A stretch of DNA of 64,000 nt from Alteripontixanthobacter sp. (GTDB lineage Bacteria > Pseudomonadota > Alphaproteobacteria > Sphingomonadales > Sphingomonadaceae). A program made the translations under genes and the position numbers. The number at the start of each line of letters is the position of its first letter. The first letter of the stretch is position 1. Under the pieces are notes generated by a model. The model was not told the DNA's origin, ran no database searches, and saw only the letters and a list, made by a program, of their open reading frames with translations. The stretch covers positions 1,240,001 through 1,304,000 of the forward strand of contig JBDVPM010000008.1 in NCBI GenBank assembly GCA_039968605.1, in the 5' to 3' direction. This document shows, one piece after another, positions 53,696 through 64,000 of the stretch.

Positions 53696-55810
53696 ATGAG
53701 CGGCGACGTTATCGCAGCCCCTCCTCCTACCGATCTTCGGGAGGACGCTGGCAGGCCGCGCAGCGCGCGCGCAACCCCGCTCCAGCAATTATGGGCGGTG
53801 CTGTACCGTCAGCGCTGGGTGATCGCCCTATCGCTGCTCGGCGCATTGCTGCTCGGCTTTGCGATCACCGCCTATCTGCCCGAGAAATTCGTCGCCACAT
53901 CTTCGGTGCAACTGGAGCAGCAGACCCCGCAGGTAATCGATGCACCGGGCCTCGATCCGGAGCCGGAGGATGCCAATCGGTTCCTCCAGACCCAGCTCGA
54001 CCGGGTGCGTAGCCGCCAGATCGCGATGCAGGTGGCACGCTCCGCGCGGGTGGAGCAGAGCCCCGCCATCCTGGCGGCGATCGGTATCGATACCGATGGG
54101 CCGGTCCGGCTGGATGAAACCATCATTCCCGCATTGCAGGAACGGGTATCCGCCGATCTCGGGCTGAACACGCGGCTGGCACAGATATCGTTCATCAGCC
54201 GCGATGCGGAAGTTTCGGCGCTGCTGGCCAATGCCTATGCCGAGGCGCTGATCGCTTCCAATCTTGCCGGCAAGATCGATACATCGCAGCGGGCGCAGGA
54301 ATATCTGACCGAGCAGTTGGCCGAAGCCAAGCAGAAGCTGGAGGATTCGGAACGCAATGCACTGGCCTATGCCCGCAATGCCGGCCTGACCGGAGCGGCA
54401 GCTCCCGGCGCGGAAAATGCCATCTCCGAACCTGCGCAGCAGTTGGGGCAACTCACCAACTCGCTGGCAGCGGCCACCGCGCGCCGGATCGATGCACAGC
54501 AGCAATGGCAGCAGATGCAAAGCGTGTCGCCGATGGTCATTCCCGATGTCCAGCAGAACCGTGCTATCCAGGAATTGATGGCGCAAAAGGCTCAGTTCCA
54601 GGCTGCGCTGGCGGAGGATCTGGAGCGCCACACCGAAGAATATCCTACGGTCGCCGCAACCCGTTCGCAAATTGCTGGGCTGGACCGGGAAATCCGCCAG
54701 ACCGCCGCGAATATCAAGGAATCCTTCCGCCAGAGTTATCAGAGCGCGCTGCGCCAGGAACGCCAGCTGGAATCGACCATTGCGGGCCTGCGCAACCGCG
54801 CGTTGAACGAGAGCGAGCGCGGGATCGAATACAACACGCTGGAACGCGACGTGGAAATCAACCGGGTGTCCTATGACGGCCTGTTGCAGCGGCTGCGCGA
54901 GATATCGGCCGCATCGGGGGCTCCATCGACAAACGTAACGCTGGTCGACCGGGCCGAGCCGCCGGTCAATCCGGTATCGCCCAGCCTGCTGTGGAACCTG
55001 GCGCTGGCGAGCCTGTGCGGCTTGACCATCGGTATGGGTATCGCCCTGCTGCGCGAGACGATGTTCAACACGGTCCGGACTGCCGCCGATATCGAAAACG
55101 CCACCGGCCTGCCGCTCTTGGGGGCGGTCCCGGCCGCTACCGGTGGTTCGGTGGGCAAGGCGCTGGCCGATCGCCGGTCTGCCCAATCGGAGGCATATCA
55201 TTCGATTGCCGCGAGCCTGCAAAAGGCCGGAGCCGAAGGCCTGCCCAAGACGCTGTTGCTGACGAGCAGCCAGGCCAATGAAGGCAAGTCCACATCGACC
55301 TTGGGATTGGCGCGCGGCCTTGTAACGCTCGGCCACCGGGTGCTCGTCATCAATGGCGATCTGCGCAATCCTTCGCCCGGACCCGGCTTTGCCGAAGCGC
55401 TGGCGGGCAAGGTCCATCCCTTCAAGGCCATCCGCAAGCGCGGCGAAAAGGGGTTCTGGATGATGGATTCGGGCGATGCGGGCGGCGATCCGGTCGGCCT
55501 GCTTGCCAGGAACCGGGTTGCCAAAGTGCTCGATGCCGTATCGCCGAAGGTCGACGTGGTGCTGATCGACGGGCCGCCTATACTGGGCCTCGCCGACGCG
55601 CCGCTGCTGGCCGATAATGTCGAGGCGGTGGCGATAGTCATCCAGTCGGGCCGCAACGATGCCGCGAAGATCGATGCCGCGCTGGCGCGATTGCCCGCAG
55701 CGCGGGTGATCGGGGCGCTGTTGACGCAGGTCGATGCTCGCAGCGCAGCCAGCGAATATGGCAACCGTGATTTATACGATTACGGAAGCGACCACCGGAT
55801 CCGCGCATGA
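53696..55810 (+). CDS. Wzc-like chain-length determinant and BY-kinase
   Basis: 704 aa. Wzz domain with membrane segments at about 45-65 and about 430-450, long coiled coils between them (QAQEYLTEQLAEAKQKLEDS), and a C-terminal cytoplasmic BY-kinase: Walker A LLTSSQANEGKSTSTLGLAR, A' motif VLVINGDLRNP, Walker B VVLIDGPPILG. The Tyr-rich tail is short (EYGNRDLYDYG). Controls polymer length and export with Wza. The A' motif has a Gly in place of an acidic residue before the Asp. Overlaps the polymerase gene by ATGA. Confidence 0.9.
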   Translation: MSGDVIAAPPPTDLREDAGRPRSARATPLQQLWAVLYRQRWVIALSLLGALLLGFAITAYLPEKFVATSSVQLEQQTPQVIDAPGLDPEPEDANRFLQTQLDRVRSRQIAMQVARSARVEQSPAILAAIGIDTDGPVRLDETIIPALQERVSADLGLNTRLAQISFISRDAEVSALLANAYAEALIASNLAGKIDTSQRAQEYLTEQLAEAKQKLEDSERNALAYARNAGLTGAAAPGAENAISEPAQQLGQLTNSLAAATARRIDAQQQWQQMQSVSPMVIPDVQQNRAIQELMAQKAQFQAALAEDLERHTEEYPTVAATRSQIAGLDREIRQTAANIKESFRQSYQSALRQERQLESTIAGLRNRALNESERGIEYNTLERDVEINRVSYDGLLQRLREISAASGAPSTNVTLVDRAEPPVNPVSPSLLWNLALASLCGLTIGMGIALLRETMFNTVRTAADIENATGLPLLGAVPAATGGSVGKALADRRSAQSEAYHSIAASLQKAGAEGLPKTLLLTSSQANEGKSTSTLGLARGLVTLGHRVLVINGDLRNPSPGPGFAEALAGKVHPFKAIRKRGEKGFWMMDSGDAGGDPVGLLARNRVAKVLDAVSPKVDVVLIDGPPILGLADAPLLADNVEAVAIVIQSGRNDAAKIDAALARLPAARVIGALLTQVDARSAASEYGNRDLYDYGSDHRIRA

Positions 55811-57168
55811 CCTCGCAGGGTGCAATGCGCCCAACCCACCGGCGAGCGGCTCGTGCGCGCCGGACGTCTGATACCGAACATGAAGGCGGGGCGCGCTGGC
55901 TGGCGGCGGGAACGATCGCCTTCCTGATGCTGTTCAACATCGCGCTGATCTCGCTGGAGATCGCCTCGATCCCCATCCGCAGCGTGCTGACCGTCGGATC
56001 GCTCGGCCTGTTCGCGATGCTGTGGCCCGAAATTGCCGGCCGCGCGCTGAAGCGCCACGCCCTCGTGCTTGTGCTCGCCGGACTGCTGGCGGCACTCGGC
56101 ACATTCGTCAGCCTTGTCGCAGGAACCTCGCCCGGCGTGATCGGGCGAGCCATCCTGGAAGTACATGTGCAGGCTGTGGTCACATTGATCTTCGCCACCA
56201 TCGCCGCTGAAATCGCCGGACCGCGCCTGGCGGTGTTCGCGATTGTCGGCGCGGTCGCGGTGACCGGGATGGTCGCGGCGCTGCAAGTTACCGGGCTCGA
56301 TCCGGCATGGGATTTGCGCGCGGCGCTTGGTTCCTTGCAGGGGCACAAGCTGCATGAGGACAGCTCGTTCCTCAATCGCCGCCCGATGGGCATATCCTAT
56401 TCGCCGATCCACTTAGCCACGCAGGCCTGCCTCGCCTTCGCAGCCTATGGCGGATTGCGGCATTGGCAGGAGAACCGGGCCGGCGGACCGACCGGTATCG
56501 CGCCCGATGGCAAGCTGGCTATCGCGCTGCTGGCAATGGTGGCAGTCGCGACGGCCAGCGCGACACGCTCGCCGATCATGGGGGCGGCGGTGTTTGCAGG
56601 GCTGTATCTGCTGATGCGCGGCAATGTGTGGCTGGCGGCCTTTGCCTTGGCAGGGGGCGCGCTGATGCTGTTCGCCCTTCCTGCCATTCTGGAAGCGCTG
56701 GAGGGAACCCAGTACCGCGTGTTGCGGGTGGACGATAATTCCGCATCGGGGCGCTTGCCGCTATTTGCGTTCGGCGGCCTGCTGCTGCTCGACAATCCAC
56801 TCGGCTACGGCTTCGGGTTTGAATCGACCCATTATTGGAGCCGCTACTGGCCAGAGCTTTACCAGATGCCCAGCGCAGGCGTGATCCGCGAGGCGGAGCT
56901 TCATAATTACGTGCTGAACATGGCGACGACATACGGTCTGGGGCTGGTCGTGGCCGCTCCGTTGATCGTGGCGCTGATCTTGAAGGGGCGTGGCTATCTG
57001 CTGTTTTTCGTCCCCTATGCGGTGCACATATTGTTCCATAATTCGGGGCCGTTCTGGAACGATACGCTGTTCTGGTTCGTGGTCGGCGCGCTGTCTTCAG
57101 CGCGGTTGCAGAAGGCTGCGCCCCGCCCCCGGCCGGTCAATCGGTCACGGATGGGCGCGAACGTCTGA
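55807..57168 (+). CDS. O-antigen ligase/polymerase-like membrane protein (Wzy/WaaL)
   Basis: 453 aa with about 11 membrane segments. The periplasmic loop near residues 310-370 contains QYRVLRVDDNSASGRLPLFA, then YGFGFE and HNYVLNMATTYGLGL. The positions of the Arg, the SGR and the conserved HNxxL are typical of the Wzy_C/WaaL superfamily. It presumably polymerises repeat units delivered by the flippase encoded convergently. It overlaps that gene's 3' end by 32 bases. Confidence 0.82.
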   Translation: MTSQGAMRPTHRRAARARRTSDTEHEGGARWLAAGTIAFLMLFNIALISLEIASIPIRSVLTVGSLGLFAMLWPEIAGRALKRHALVLVLAGLLAALGTFVSLVAGTSPGVIGRAILEVHVQAVVTLIFATIAAEIAGPRLAVFAIVGAVAVTGMVAALQVTGLDPAWDLRAALGSLQGHKLHEDSSFLNRRPMGISYSPIHLATQACLAFAAYGGLRHWQENRAGGPTGIAPDGKLAIALLAMVAVATASATRSPIMGAAVFAGLYLLMRGNVWLAAFALAGGALMLFALPAILEALEGTQYRVLRVDDNSASGRLPLFAFGGLLLLDNPLGYGFGFESTHYWSRYWPELYQMPSAGVIREAELHNYVLNMATTYGLGLVVAAPLIVALILKGRGYLLFFVPYAVHILFHNSGPFWNDTLFWFVVGALSSARLQKAAPRPRPVNRSRMGANV

Positions 57169-58639
57169 ACAGTCTGGCCAGCCGCGCTGCTGCCATATCG
57201 TGCAGCCACGCACCCTCTTCCCCGAATATCCGTCGCCATCCCAGCCACAGTGCAGCCAAGGTCGCCAAACCTGTCGCCGCCGCGATCGCCAGCACCGCCA
57301 GCGAGCCGAGCTGTGCCGCTCGCGCCAACTCCACCGCCAGCCACAGCGGAGCGATCAACAGCACCGCCCCCGGCACTTGCCGCAACTGCACCCAGGCGAC
57401 CGAGCTTAGCGAAATCCCGGTGACCTGCCGCGCCAGATCCATCATCAACACATGGTTGAGCACCACCGCGGCGCCAACGCCCGCCGCTACCCCGGCCAGG
57501 CCGTAATCCAGCCCGAGATACGCCCCAGCGGCGACCGCAGCGGCATATATCCAGTGGCGCAGCGCGCGGGCATACATCGATCCGGTCGCCAGCGTCACCG
57601 CATCGCTGATCTTGTAGCCGGTGCGAAACAGCAGCGTTACCACCAGGATCTGGAACGGCACGATCATCCCTGCCCACTGCTCGCCCAGCAGGAACAGCAC
57701 CAGTTCCGGCGCGATCACCGCCAGCACTCCGCCGACCGGCAGCGTCAGCAGTGCGATCACCCCCATCGTGCGCAGATAGGCCCGCGCAACACGCTCGGGC
57801 TGGTCCTGTATCGAGGCAAGCGTGGGGAACAGCACGGTCGATGTGACGGTGCCGAAAACCTGCGCGGGCAGCAGCAGGAATTGGTAGGCGCGGTTGTAGA
57901 AACCCAGCGCCTCGGCCCCGAGATACCGCCCCGCGATCACATAATCGACCTGCGTGGCGACGAAATTGCCGATCTGCCCGGCGGAAAATCCGATGCCGGT
58001 GCGCAGCAATTCGCGCGCTTCCGCCATTCTCGGCCACAGGGCGATGGCGGGCGGGTGCAGGATGAATACCGCAACCGTGCGCGACACCGCCTGCGTCATG
58101 AACCCTGCCGCCAGCGCCCATGCGCCGAACCCGGCGAAAGCCATCGGCAAGGCGACGACCCCGAAGCCGAGCAGATAGCTGCCGAATTCGGCCAGCCCCA
58201 GGTCGCGAAACCGCCGCTCGCGCTGCAGCATCGATGCAGAAACCGCCGCGATTCCCGTAAACAGCAGAGTCAGCGACAGGAACCGGATGAATATACCCAC
58301 ACCATCCATTCGGAAAAACGAGGTAAACCACGGCGCTGCAATAAAAATCCCGCTGAACGCGATTATTCCGGTGATGAGCGAGATCGCAAAGGCGCTGCGG
58401 ATATGGGCGGGCGTCAGGGTCAACCGCTGCACCAATGCGCGGTGAACGCCGAACTGGCTGAAATCGGTGGCCAGACTGGTGATCACTGTTGCCGCAGCGA
58501 TCAGTCCGAACTCGGCAGGCGGAATGTTGCGCGCCAGCACGATCAGGATGGCCGCTTTCAGGATCAGCCGCGATCCGAGCAGCATGGCCTGCCACGAGAC
58601 ATTGGTGACCGCCTCGTCGGTGAGCGATTCCATGCTCAT
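57137..58639 (-). CDS. Polysaccharide flippase (Wzx/MATE-like)
   Basis: 500 aa with about 14 membrane segments. SWQAMLLGSRLILKAAILIV, RNIPPAEFGLIAAATVITSL, QVDYVIAGRYLGAEALGFYN and RAYQFLLLPAQVFGTVTSTV are the hallmarks of the lipopolysaccharide flippase (PST) family. Moves lipid-linked repeat units across the inner membrane. Translationally coupled to the upstream glycosyltransferase by ATGA at 58636-58639. Confidence 0.88.
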   Translation of the reverse strand: MSMESLTDEAVTNVSWQAMLLGSRLILKAAILIVLARNIPPAEFGLIAAATVITSLATDFSQFGVHRALVQRLTLTPAHIRSAFAISLITGIIAFSGIFIAAPWFTSFFRMDGVGIFIRFLSLTLLFTGIAAVSASMLQRERRFRDLGLAEFGSYLLGFGVVALPMAFAGFGAWALAAGFMTQAVSRTVAVFILHPPAIALWPRMAEARELLRTGIGFSAGQIGNFVATQVDYVIAGRYLGAEALGFYNRAYQFLLLPAQVFGTVTSTVLFPTLASIQDQPERVARAYLRTMGVIALLTLPVGGVLAVIAPELVLFLLGEQWAGMIVPFQILVVTLLFRTGYKISDAVTLATGSMYARALRHWIYAAAVAAGAYLGLDYGLAGVAAGVGAAVVLNHVLMMDLARQVTGISLSSVAWVQLRQVPGAVLLIAPLWLAVELARAAQLGSLAVLAIAAATGLATLAALWLGWRRIFGEEGAWLHDMAAARLARLFRRSRPSVTD

Positions 58640-59859
58640 CGCCGCGCTAGCCGATCTGCAAGCAGCGCGCGCCAGATTTCGGCATAGCGTTTCATCGAGG
58701 CATCGGCGGAAAAATGCTCGCTGATATGGGCGCGGATGCGCTCGCGGCGCTCCATCAGGCCTGCGTTATCCATTTGCAGCACCTCCTGGACCGCTGAAGC
58801 AACCGCAGCTTCGTCGTCGGGATCGACGATAATTCCGATACCCCGCTGCGGAAGCAATTCCGCAATGCCCGGCGTATCCGATGCCATGACCATGCAACCT
58901 GCCCACAATGCTTCCTTGACCACATTAGGGAGCCGCTCGGATGCCTTTTTGGAGAACAGCAGAAATACCCCGGCACGGCTCATCGCGGCAAAGATTTCCT
59001 GCCGGTCCACATGTCCTGCGAAGTGGACGGCATCGCTGCAGCCCAGTTGCCCGGCAAGATTTTCCAGCGCCGCGCGATTCGGGCCATCGCCGAAGACCTG
59101 CAATTTCAGCGCAGGCCGCAAATCGCGCGCGCGGGCGAACGCGTGCAGCACGCCCTTCACATTCTTTGCCGCGACCAGCGCCGAAACCGTGATCCAAAGA
59201 TCGGGATCGCGCTCGCTTTCCGGCGCCGGACCGGGCAGCGGAATGCCGCGATGGACGATATGGGTGGCGCAGTTCTCGTGTGCTTTGCGCTCCAGAAACG
59301 GGCGGTTCACTTCGGCGTGGGAGAACACCACTTCGGCAGAGGCGAATGTCAGCTCGACCAGAAAGTCGTCGGCTACCAGGTCGTAAGCGCCCACAAACGC
59401 GCTCCGCAAGGCCGGCGATCCGCGCGCTTTCAGCAAGGCCAGCACCAATGCCGCGTGCCGGGCCCAGAACAGGTGGACGACATCGCTGCGGCCGCGTTCG
59501 ATGGCGTCGGCGATTTCCATTGCCCGCGGCAGGCTGGCCAGCGCGCTTGCCGCAATGAGCGGGGCGCGAGCCGCATTGGCCAGGACCGTGGCGGCAACTT
59601 GCGCGCCCGCAGACCGCATTCGCCAGCACAGGCCCGGCCAGCGCAGCGCCCCGCGCAGGCTGGGCCGTTCGACTTTGCGCGCGGAGTTATCTTCGCGGCC
59701 AGGCTTGACCGTGTGGACCACAACTTTGTGTCCAGCCTCCTCCAACGCGGCGATATCCGACTGGGCGAAGGTCTGCGTCGGCACCGGGAATTGCGGCAGC
59801 AGATAGCTGACGCGCAGCTTCCTGCCCGCCGGGCCATCCGGGCCGCCGACATCGCTCAT
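58636..59859 (-). CDS. GT4-family glycosyltransferase
   Basis: 407 aa with a GT-B fold. N-terminal VSYLLPQFPVPTQTF, and the C-terminal nucleotide-sugar motif LFSKKASERLPNVVKEALWA, then GIGIIVDPDDEAAV. It overlaps both neighbours by four bases (ATGA at 59856-59859 and 58636-58639), in the order GT2, GT4, flippase. Sugar donor unknown. Confidence 0.88.
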   Translation of the reverse strand: MSDVGGPDGPAGRKLRVSYLLPQFPVPTQTFAQSDIAALEEAGHKVVVHTVKPGREDNSARKVERPSLRGALRWPGLCWRMRSAGAQVAATVLANAARAPLIAASALASLPRAMEIADAIERGRSDVVHLFWARHAALVLALLKARGSPALRSAFVGAYDLVADDFLVELTFASAEVVFSHAEVNRPFLERKAHENCATHIVHRGIPLPGPAPESERDPDLWITVSALVAAKNVKGVLHAFARARDLRPALKLQVFGDGPNRAALENLAGQLGCSDAVHFAGHVDRQEIFAAMSRAGVFLLFSKKASERLPNVVKEALWAGCMVMASDTPGIAELLPQRGIGIIVDPDDEAAVASAVQEVLQMDNAGLMERRERIRAHISEHFSADASMKRYAEIWRALLADRLARR

Positions 59860-61004
59860 CGCGAGGCTGCTGGTGCCCAGGTCACGAACGTTTCCCCGCG
59901 CATCGCGCGCATCACCCCGATCTGGGTGCCGAACACCGCGACCAATATCTCTCCGATACGGGCCAACCTGCCCGAGCTGCTTCTAAGCAGCAAAGCCACG
60001 CTAGCCGCGAGCAATAGCGCCGCGGCAAGCGCGGCCGGGACCGACAGCACCGCCAGAGCCGCCAGCCCGAACAGCGCCGCCAACATCAGAAACACGCCGC
60101 CGAACCAGCGCAGCATCTTGCGCGAGATATATTTGAACCGATCGAGCCGCGACATGGCTTGCAGCTTGGGCCGCAGGAACGTGTGGGTGTGCCACGCCCG
60201 CGCGCCGATCCTGATCTTGCGCCGAAATTCCTCGCCGCGCTGCGCCACGGAGTTCTCGAAGGCGATCACATCGGGCGCCTTGACCAGCCGCTTGCCGCCG
60301 AAAATCGCGTGCATCGAGACGGTGAAATCATCGAGCACCGTATCGGGAAAATCGGGATAGAGCGCGCGGCGGATGCTGAAAATCGATCCATCGGCGCCGA
60401 TGACATTGCCGCTGGCCGATTCAAGGCTGCGCAGCTTCTCGTCGAGGTCCCAATATTCCGCGCCGACTTCCGCTGTGACACTGTCGCCTTCGCCATACCG
60501 AAGCGTGCCGCATACACCGCCGATTGCCTCGTCCGCATAATAAGGTTCCAGCCGGTCGAGCGCATCCGGCGCCAGCAGGACATTGGCATCGGTAAAGACG
60601 AGAATTTCGCCCCGCGCGCGGGCGGCCAGCTGTTTCATTCCGGCAGCCTTGCCGCTGCGCCCCCCGCCCTGGACCAGGGTCAGCAGGTCGGTTTCCGCAG
60701 CCAGCATCTGCGCGCTGCCATCTGTCGACCCATCGTCGAAAGCGAGTATCTCCAGATCGGGATGGCGCGCTTTCAGCATCCGCAAATTATCAAGCTTGCC
60801 GGGCAGCGAGCGGCTTTCGTTAAAGGCGCAAAACAACAGCGAAATGGACCGCTCCTCGGGCCGGCGGCTCAGCGGTTTCCCGGGCAGCATAGCAAGCAGG
60901 CGGGGGTAGACCAGATAAGGCCAGACGAACAGCAACAGGCTCACCGCTGCCAAACCGGCCAAAGCCAGCGCCGCAATCATAGCTTGGTCCGTCACGTTGC
61001 CCAT
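59856..61004 (-). CDS. GT2-family glycosyltransferase with membrane anchors
   Basis: 382 aa from ATG 61004. N-terminal helix (about 8-30), then GT-A core: ISLLFCAFNESRSLPGKLDN, LEILAFDDGSTDGSAQMLAA, DXD-like LVFTDANVLLAPDAL, acceptor VLDDFTVSMH. Two or three C-terminal helices. A longer in-frame start at 61112 overlaps the intergenic region. First gene of the GT2-GT4-flippase operon, divergent from ribH. Confidence 0.87.
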   Translation of the reverse strand: MGNVTDQAMIAALALAGLAAVSLLLFVWPYLVYPRLLAMLPGKPLSRRPEERSISLLFCAFNESRSLPGKLDNLRMLKARHPDLEILAFDDGSTDGSAQMLAAETDLLTLVQGGGRSGKAAGMKQLAARARGEILVFTDANVLLAPDALDRLEPYYADEAIGGVCGTLRYGEGDSVTAEVGAEYWDLDEKLRSLESASGNVIGADGSIFSIRRALYPDFPDTVLDDFTVSMHAIFGGKRLVKAPDVIAFENSVAQRGEEFRRKIRIGARAWHTHTFLRPKLQAMSRLDRFKYISRKMLRWFGGVFLMLAALFGLAALAVLSVPAALAAALLLAASVALLLRSSSGRLARIGEILVAVFGTQIGVMRAMRGETFVTWAPAASR

Positions 61005-61183
61005 ACAACCTCGCCTATTGCAGAGGTTCAGCCCCCTGACCAACGCGCAATCGCTACTGTACCGCATTGGCGCGGCTGAGGGCGCTCTTCCGAAGCCAGT
61101 TGCCGCGTTCAAGTATACCTTAACGCTTCCCCCCTGCGCCGCCCTGCCCTATCGCGCGGCCAAATTTGCTGGTGGAGTTTGCA

Positions 61184-61600
61184 ATGGCGCGTTTTCTGAT
61201 TGTCGAGGCCCGGTTTTACGAAAGCTATAACGATATGCTGATTGCCGGAGCGCGCGCGGTGCTGGAGGCTGCCGGGCATCAGGCCGAGGTGCTGACCGTT
61301 CCAGGTGCGCTGGAGATACCCGGCGCAATTGCGACCGTGGTAGAACATGGCGGCTATGGCGGGTTCGTGGCGGTGGGCGTGGTGATCCGGGGCGAAACCT
61401 ATCACTTCGAGATCGTGGCCGGAGAAAGCGCGCGCGGGATCATGGCGCTGACGATGGACGGGATCGCGATTGGCAACGGTATCCTGACGACCGAGAACGA
61501 AGAACAGACCCTCGTACGCGCCGACCCTGCGCAGAAAAACAAGGGCGGAGAGGCGGCGCAGGCCGCGCTGGCCCTGTGGAAGCTCCAGCAACGCGGTTGA
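61184..61600 (+). CDS. ribH: 6,7-dimethyl-8-ribityllumazine synthase
   Basis: 138 aa, the usual small lumazine synthase. [53 protein letters not shown] with the catalytic-region His, and [12 protein letters not shown]. Penultimate step of riboflavin synthesis. Start ATG 61184 with GGAG at 61174-61177. The closeness of exopolysaccharide genes is not functionally explained. Confidence 0.94.
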   Translation: MARFLIVEARFYESYNDMLIAGARAVLEAAGHQAEVLTVPGALEIPGAIATVVEHGGYGGFVAVGVVIRGETYHFEIVAGESARGIMALTMDGIAIGNGILTTENEEQTLVRADPAQKNKGGEAAQAALALWKLQQRG

Positions 61601-61649
61601 TTTCGGCCACGGCGCGGAACGCTTTGCCGCCCGGCGCGCTCCTGCTGGC

Positions 61650-61898
61650 ATGGAAAGTATTCTGGAATGGAGCGCCGCCATCGGCGCGATGGTGGCCGCA
61701 GGCGCGATTGCGGCCGATCTTGGGCGCAGGGCGACCGGCTGGGCGTTCGTTCTGTTCAGCGTGGTTTCGCTGGTCTGGATCGCGGCCGGGTTTGTGTCGG
61801 ACACAATGGCGCTCGTGGCGCAAAACGCGGTCCTGCTGCTGATCAACCTGTGGGGCGTGTGGCAGTATCTGATCCGCAAGAAATCCCCCGACGCCTAA
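61650..61898 (+). CDS. Small membrane protein
   Basis: 82 aa with three short hydrophobic segments (SAAIGAMVAAGAIAADLG, ATGWAFVLFSVVSLVWIAAG, NAVLLLINLWGVWQYLI) and a basic C terminus RKKSPDA. It lies 49 bases after ribH on the same strand and is convergent with eno. The pattern resembles small inner-membrane proteins of unknown function. Confidence 0.6.
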   Translation: MESILEWSAAIGAMVAAGAIAADLGRRATGWAFVLFSVVSLVWIAAGFVSDTMALVAQNAVLLLINLWGVWQYLIRKKSPDA

Positions 61899-61931
61899 CC
61901 CGCCCGCCAGCTTACCCGCTAGACAGGCATT

Positions 61932-63254
<1,323 letters not shown>

Positions 63255-63389
63255 CTATATCGAGCAGGCAGGGCGTGTTTGCGCGCGCTGTATGCGTCGG
63301 AACCTTGGCGTGCAAGCGACGTTGGTTCATTGATTGCGCGGCGATGCCGCCGCGACGTGTGCATTGTTTTAAGACGAAGGATGACGACC

Positions 63390-63920
63390 ATGGCCGAAAC
63401 CAAACCCAAGACCGCTACGAAACCGAAAACCACCAAGCCCAAAGCCGCGAAGACAACCGCCGCTCCTGCCGACAACACCGCCGAAGCGAAAACGCGTTTC
63501 AACGCCGCGCTGGAAGAAGCCAAGGCTGGCGCCGCCGCGCTGAAGGCCGAAGGTGTCTCGCGCGCTGGCGAATATCGTACGCAGGCCAAGGATCGCACCG
63601 GCACCGCCGTTGCCGATGCCAAGGGTAAGGCCAGCGAACTGGCGGTCGAAGGCAAAGGCAAGGCGAGCGACGCGCTGGCAAGCCTGGGCAAGATGGTTGC
63701 CGACAATGCCGAAATGCTCGACGAGAAATTCGGCGCGCAATATGGCGATTACGCCCGCAGCGCATCGCGTTCGCTGCATGAAAACGCCGCCAAGCTCGAC
63801 AATAAGAGCGTCGACGAACTGGGCGAAGATGCCCGCGAATTCGTGCGCAAGAGCCCCGGCCTGGCCGTTGGTATCGCCGCGGTCGGCGGTTACATGATCG
63901 CCCGCCTGCTCCGCCGCTGA
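63390..63920 (+). CDS. YqjD/ElaB-like (DUF883) membrane-anchored protein
   Basis: 176 aa from ATG 63390 (AAGGA upstream). The N-terminal 40 residues are a Lys/Thr/Ala low-complexity tail (TKPKTTKPKAAKTTA). The middle is Ala-rich helix (FNAALEEAKAGAAALKAEG). The C terminus FVRKSPGLAVGIAAVGGYMI is the single membrane helix with a small-residue face typical of ribosome-associated ElaB/YqjD proteins. A long upstream reading frame is antisense to eno and was rejected. Confidence 0.65.
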   Translation: MAETKPKTATKPKTTKPKAAKTTAAPADNTAEAKTRFNAALEEAKAGAAALKAEGVSRAGEYRTQAKDRTGTAVADAKGKASELAVEGKGKASDALASLGKMVADNAEMLDEKFGAQYGDYARSASRSLHENAAKLDNKSVDELGEDAREFVRKSPGLAVGIAAVGGYMIARLLRR

Positions 63921-63938
63921 TCCGCGGGGGAACAGACG

Positions 63939-64000
63939 CCATGAACGACCAGCCCCTGCCAGGCAGGCAGGACGGCATGACCGCGCCTGAGGCGGCTCCG
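63939..64000 (+). CDS. 5' end of a further gene, cut by the window edge
   Basis: ATG 63939 preceded by GGGGGAA, reading MNDQPLPGRQDGMTAPEAAP. Directly follows the YqjD-like gene, so probably co-transcribed. Too short to assign. Confidence 0.5.

Overview
The window looks like chromosome from a high-GC alphaproteobacterium, most likely of the order Sphingomonadales (Erythrobacteraceae-like). This rests on the ast genes with a linked M20 hydrolase, the mreBCD-mrdA-rodA block beside mutL, a DUF5818-type small protein, the phasin/YqjD-like protein beside eno, and codon use rich in GC-ending codons. No rRNA gene, CRISPR array or intact insertion sequence is visible.

Layout. (1) 1-15252 is core-like: an arginine succinyltransferase operon (M20 hydrolase, astA, astB), a DUF1206 membrane protein, a MaoC-like dehydratase, a lipoprotein, mutL, the divergent cell-shape operon mreB-mreC-mreD-mrdA-rodA, a solo LuxR regulator and a small winged-helix protein. 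A decayed second copy of the mutL 3' end (5415-5468) flanks a small inserted stretch carrying another lipoprotein gene. (2) 15366-33212 is a tandem genomic island in the 3' half of tRNA-Lys(CTT). Three 47-bp copies of the tRNA end (15397, 17506, 33166) delimit a 2.1-kb cassette and a 15.7-kb element. The cassette holds a TIR-like effector protein and an excisionase-like protein. The larger element holds a six-gene type I restriction-modification operon, a remnant Mrr nuclease, small regulators, a P4-type integrase broken by one in-frame stop, and a small radical-SAM peptide-modification locus. That locus has two very short ORFs, of 52 and 43 codons, on either side of the maturase. (3) 33212-41875 is a decayed polymorphic-toxin scrapyard: about six Imm11/DUF1629-like immunity genes, AHH-type nuclease toxin tails and duplicated lipoproteins, plus a fragment of an RTX-toxin lysine acyltransferase. 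Many genes here carry single nonsense codons or frameshifts. (4) 41938-48725 is a TetR-controlled RND efflux operon. (5) 48893-61004 is an exopolysaccharide region: two kinase-like fusion proteins, a priming sugar transferase, Wza, Wzc-type co-polymerase/kinase and a polymerase/ligase, facing a flippase and two glycosyltransferases. (6) 61184-64000 returns to core genes: ribH, a small membrane protein, eno, a YqjD-like protein and a truncated ORF at the edge.

The most interesting candidate for an undescribed system is the peptide/radical-SAM locus at 31257-32931. Its maturase has an N-terminal recognition-type domain, a CX3CX2C cluster and a full seven-cysteine SPASM domain. It is translationally coupled at both ends to tiny ORFs. 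The TIR-like effector in a minimal att-flanked cassette is the second candidate. All assignments were made by reading the sequence; no database search or structure prediction was run.
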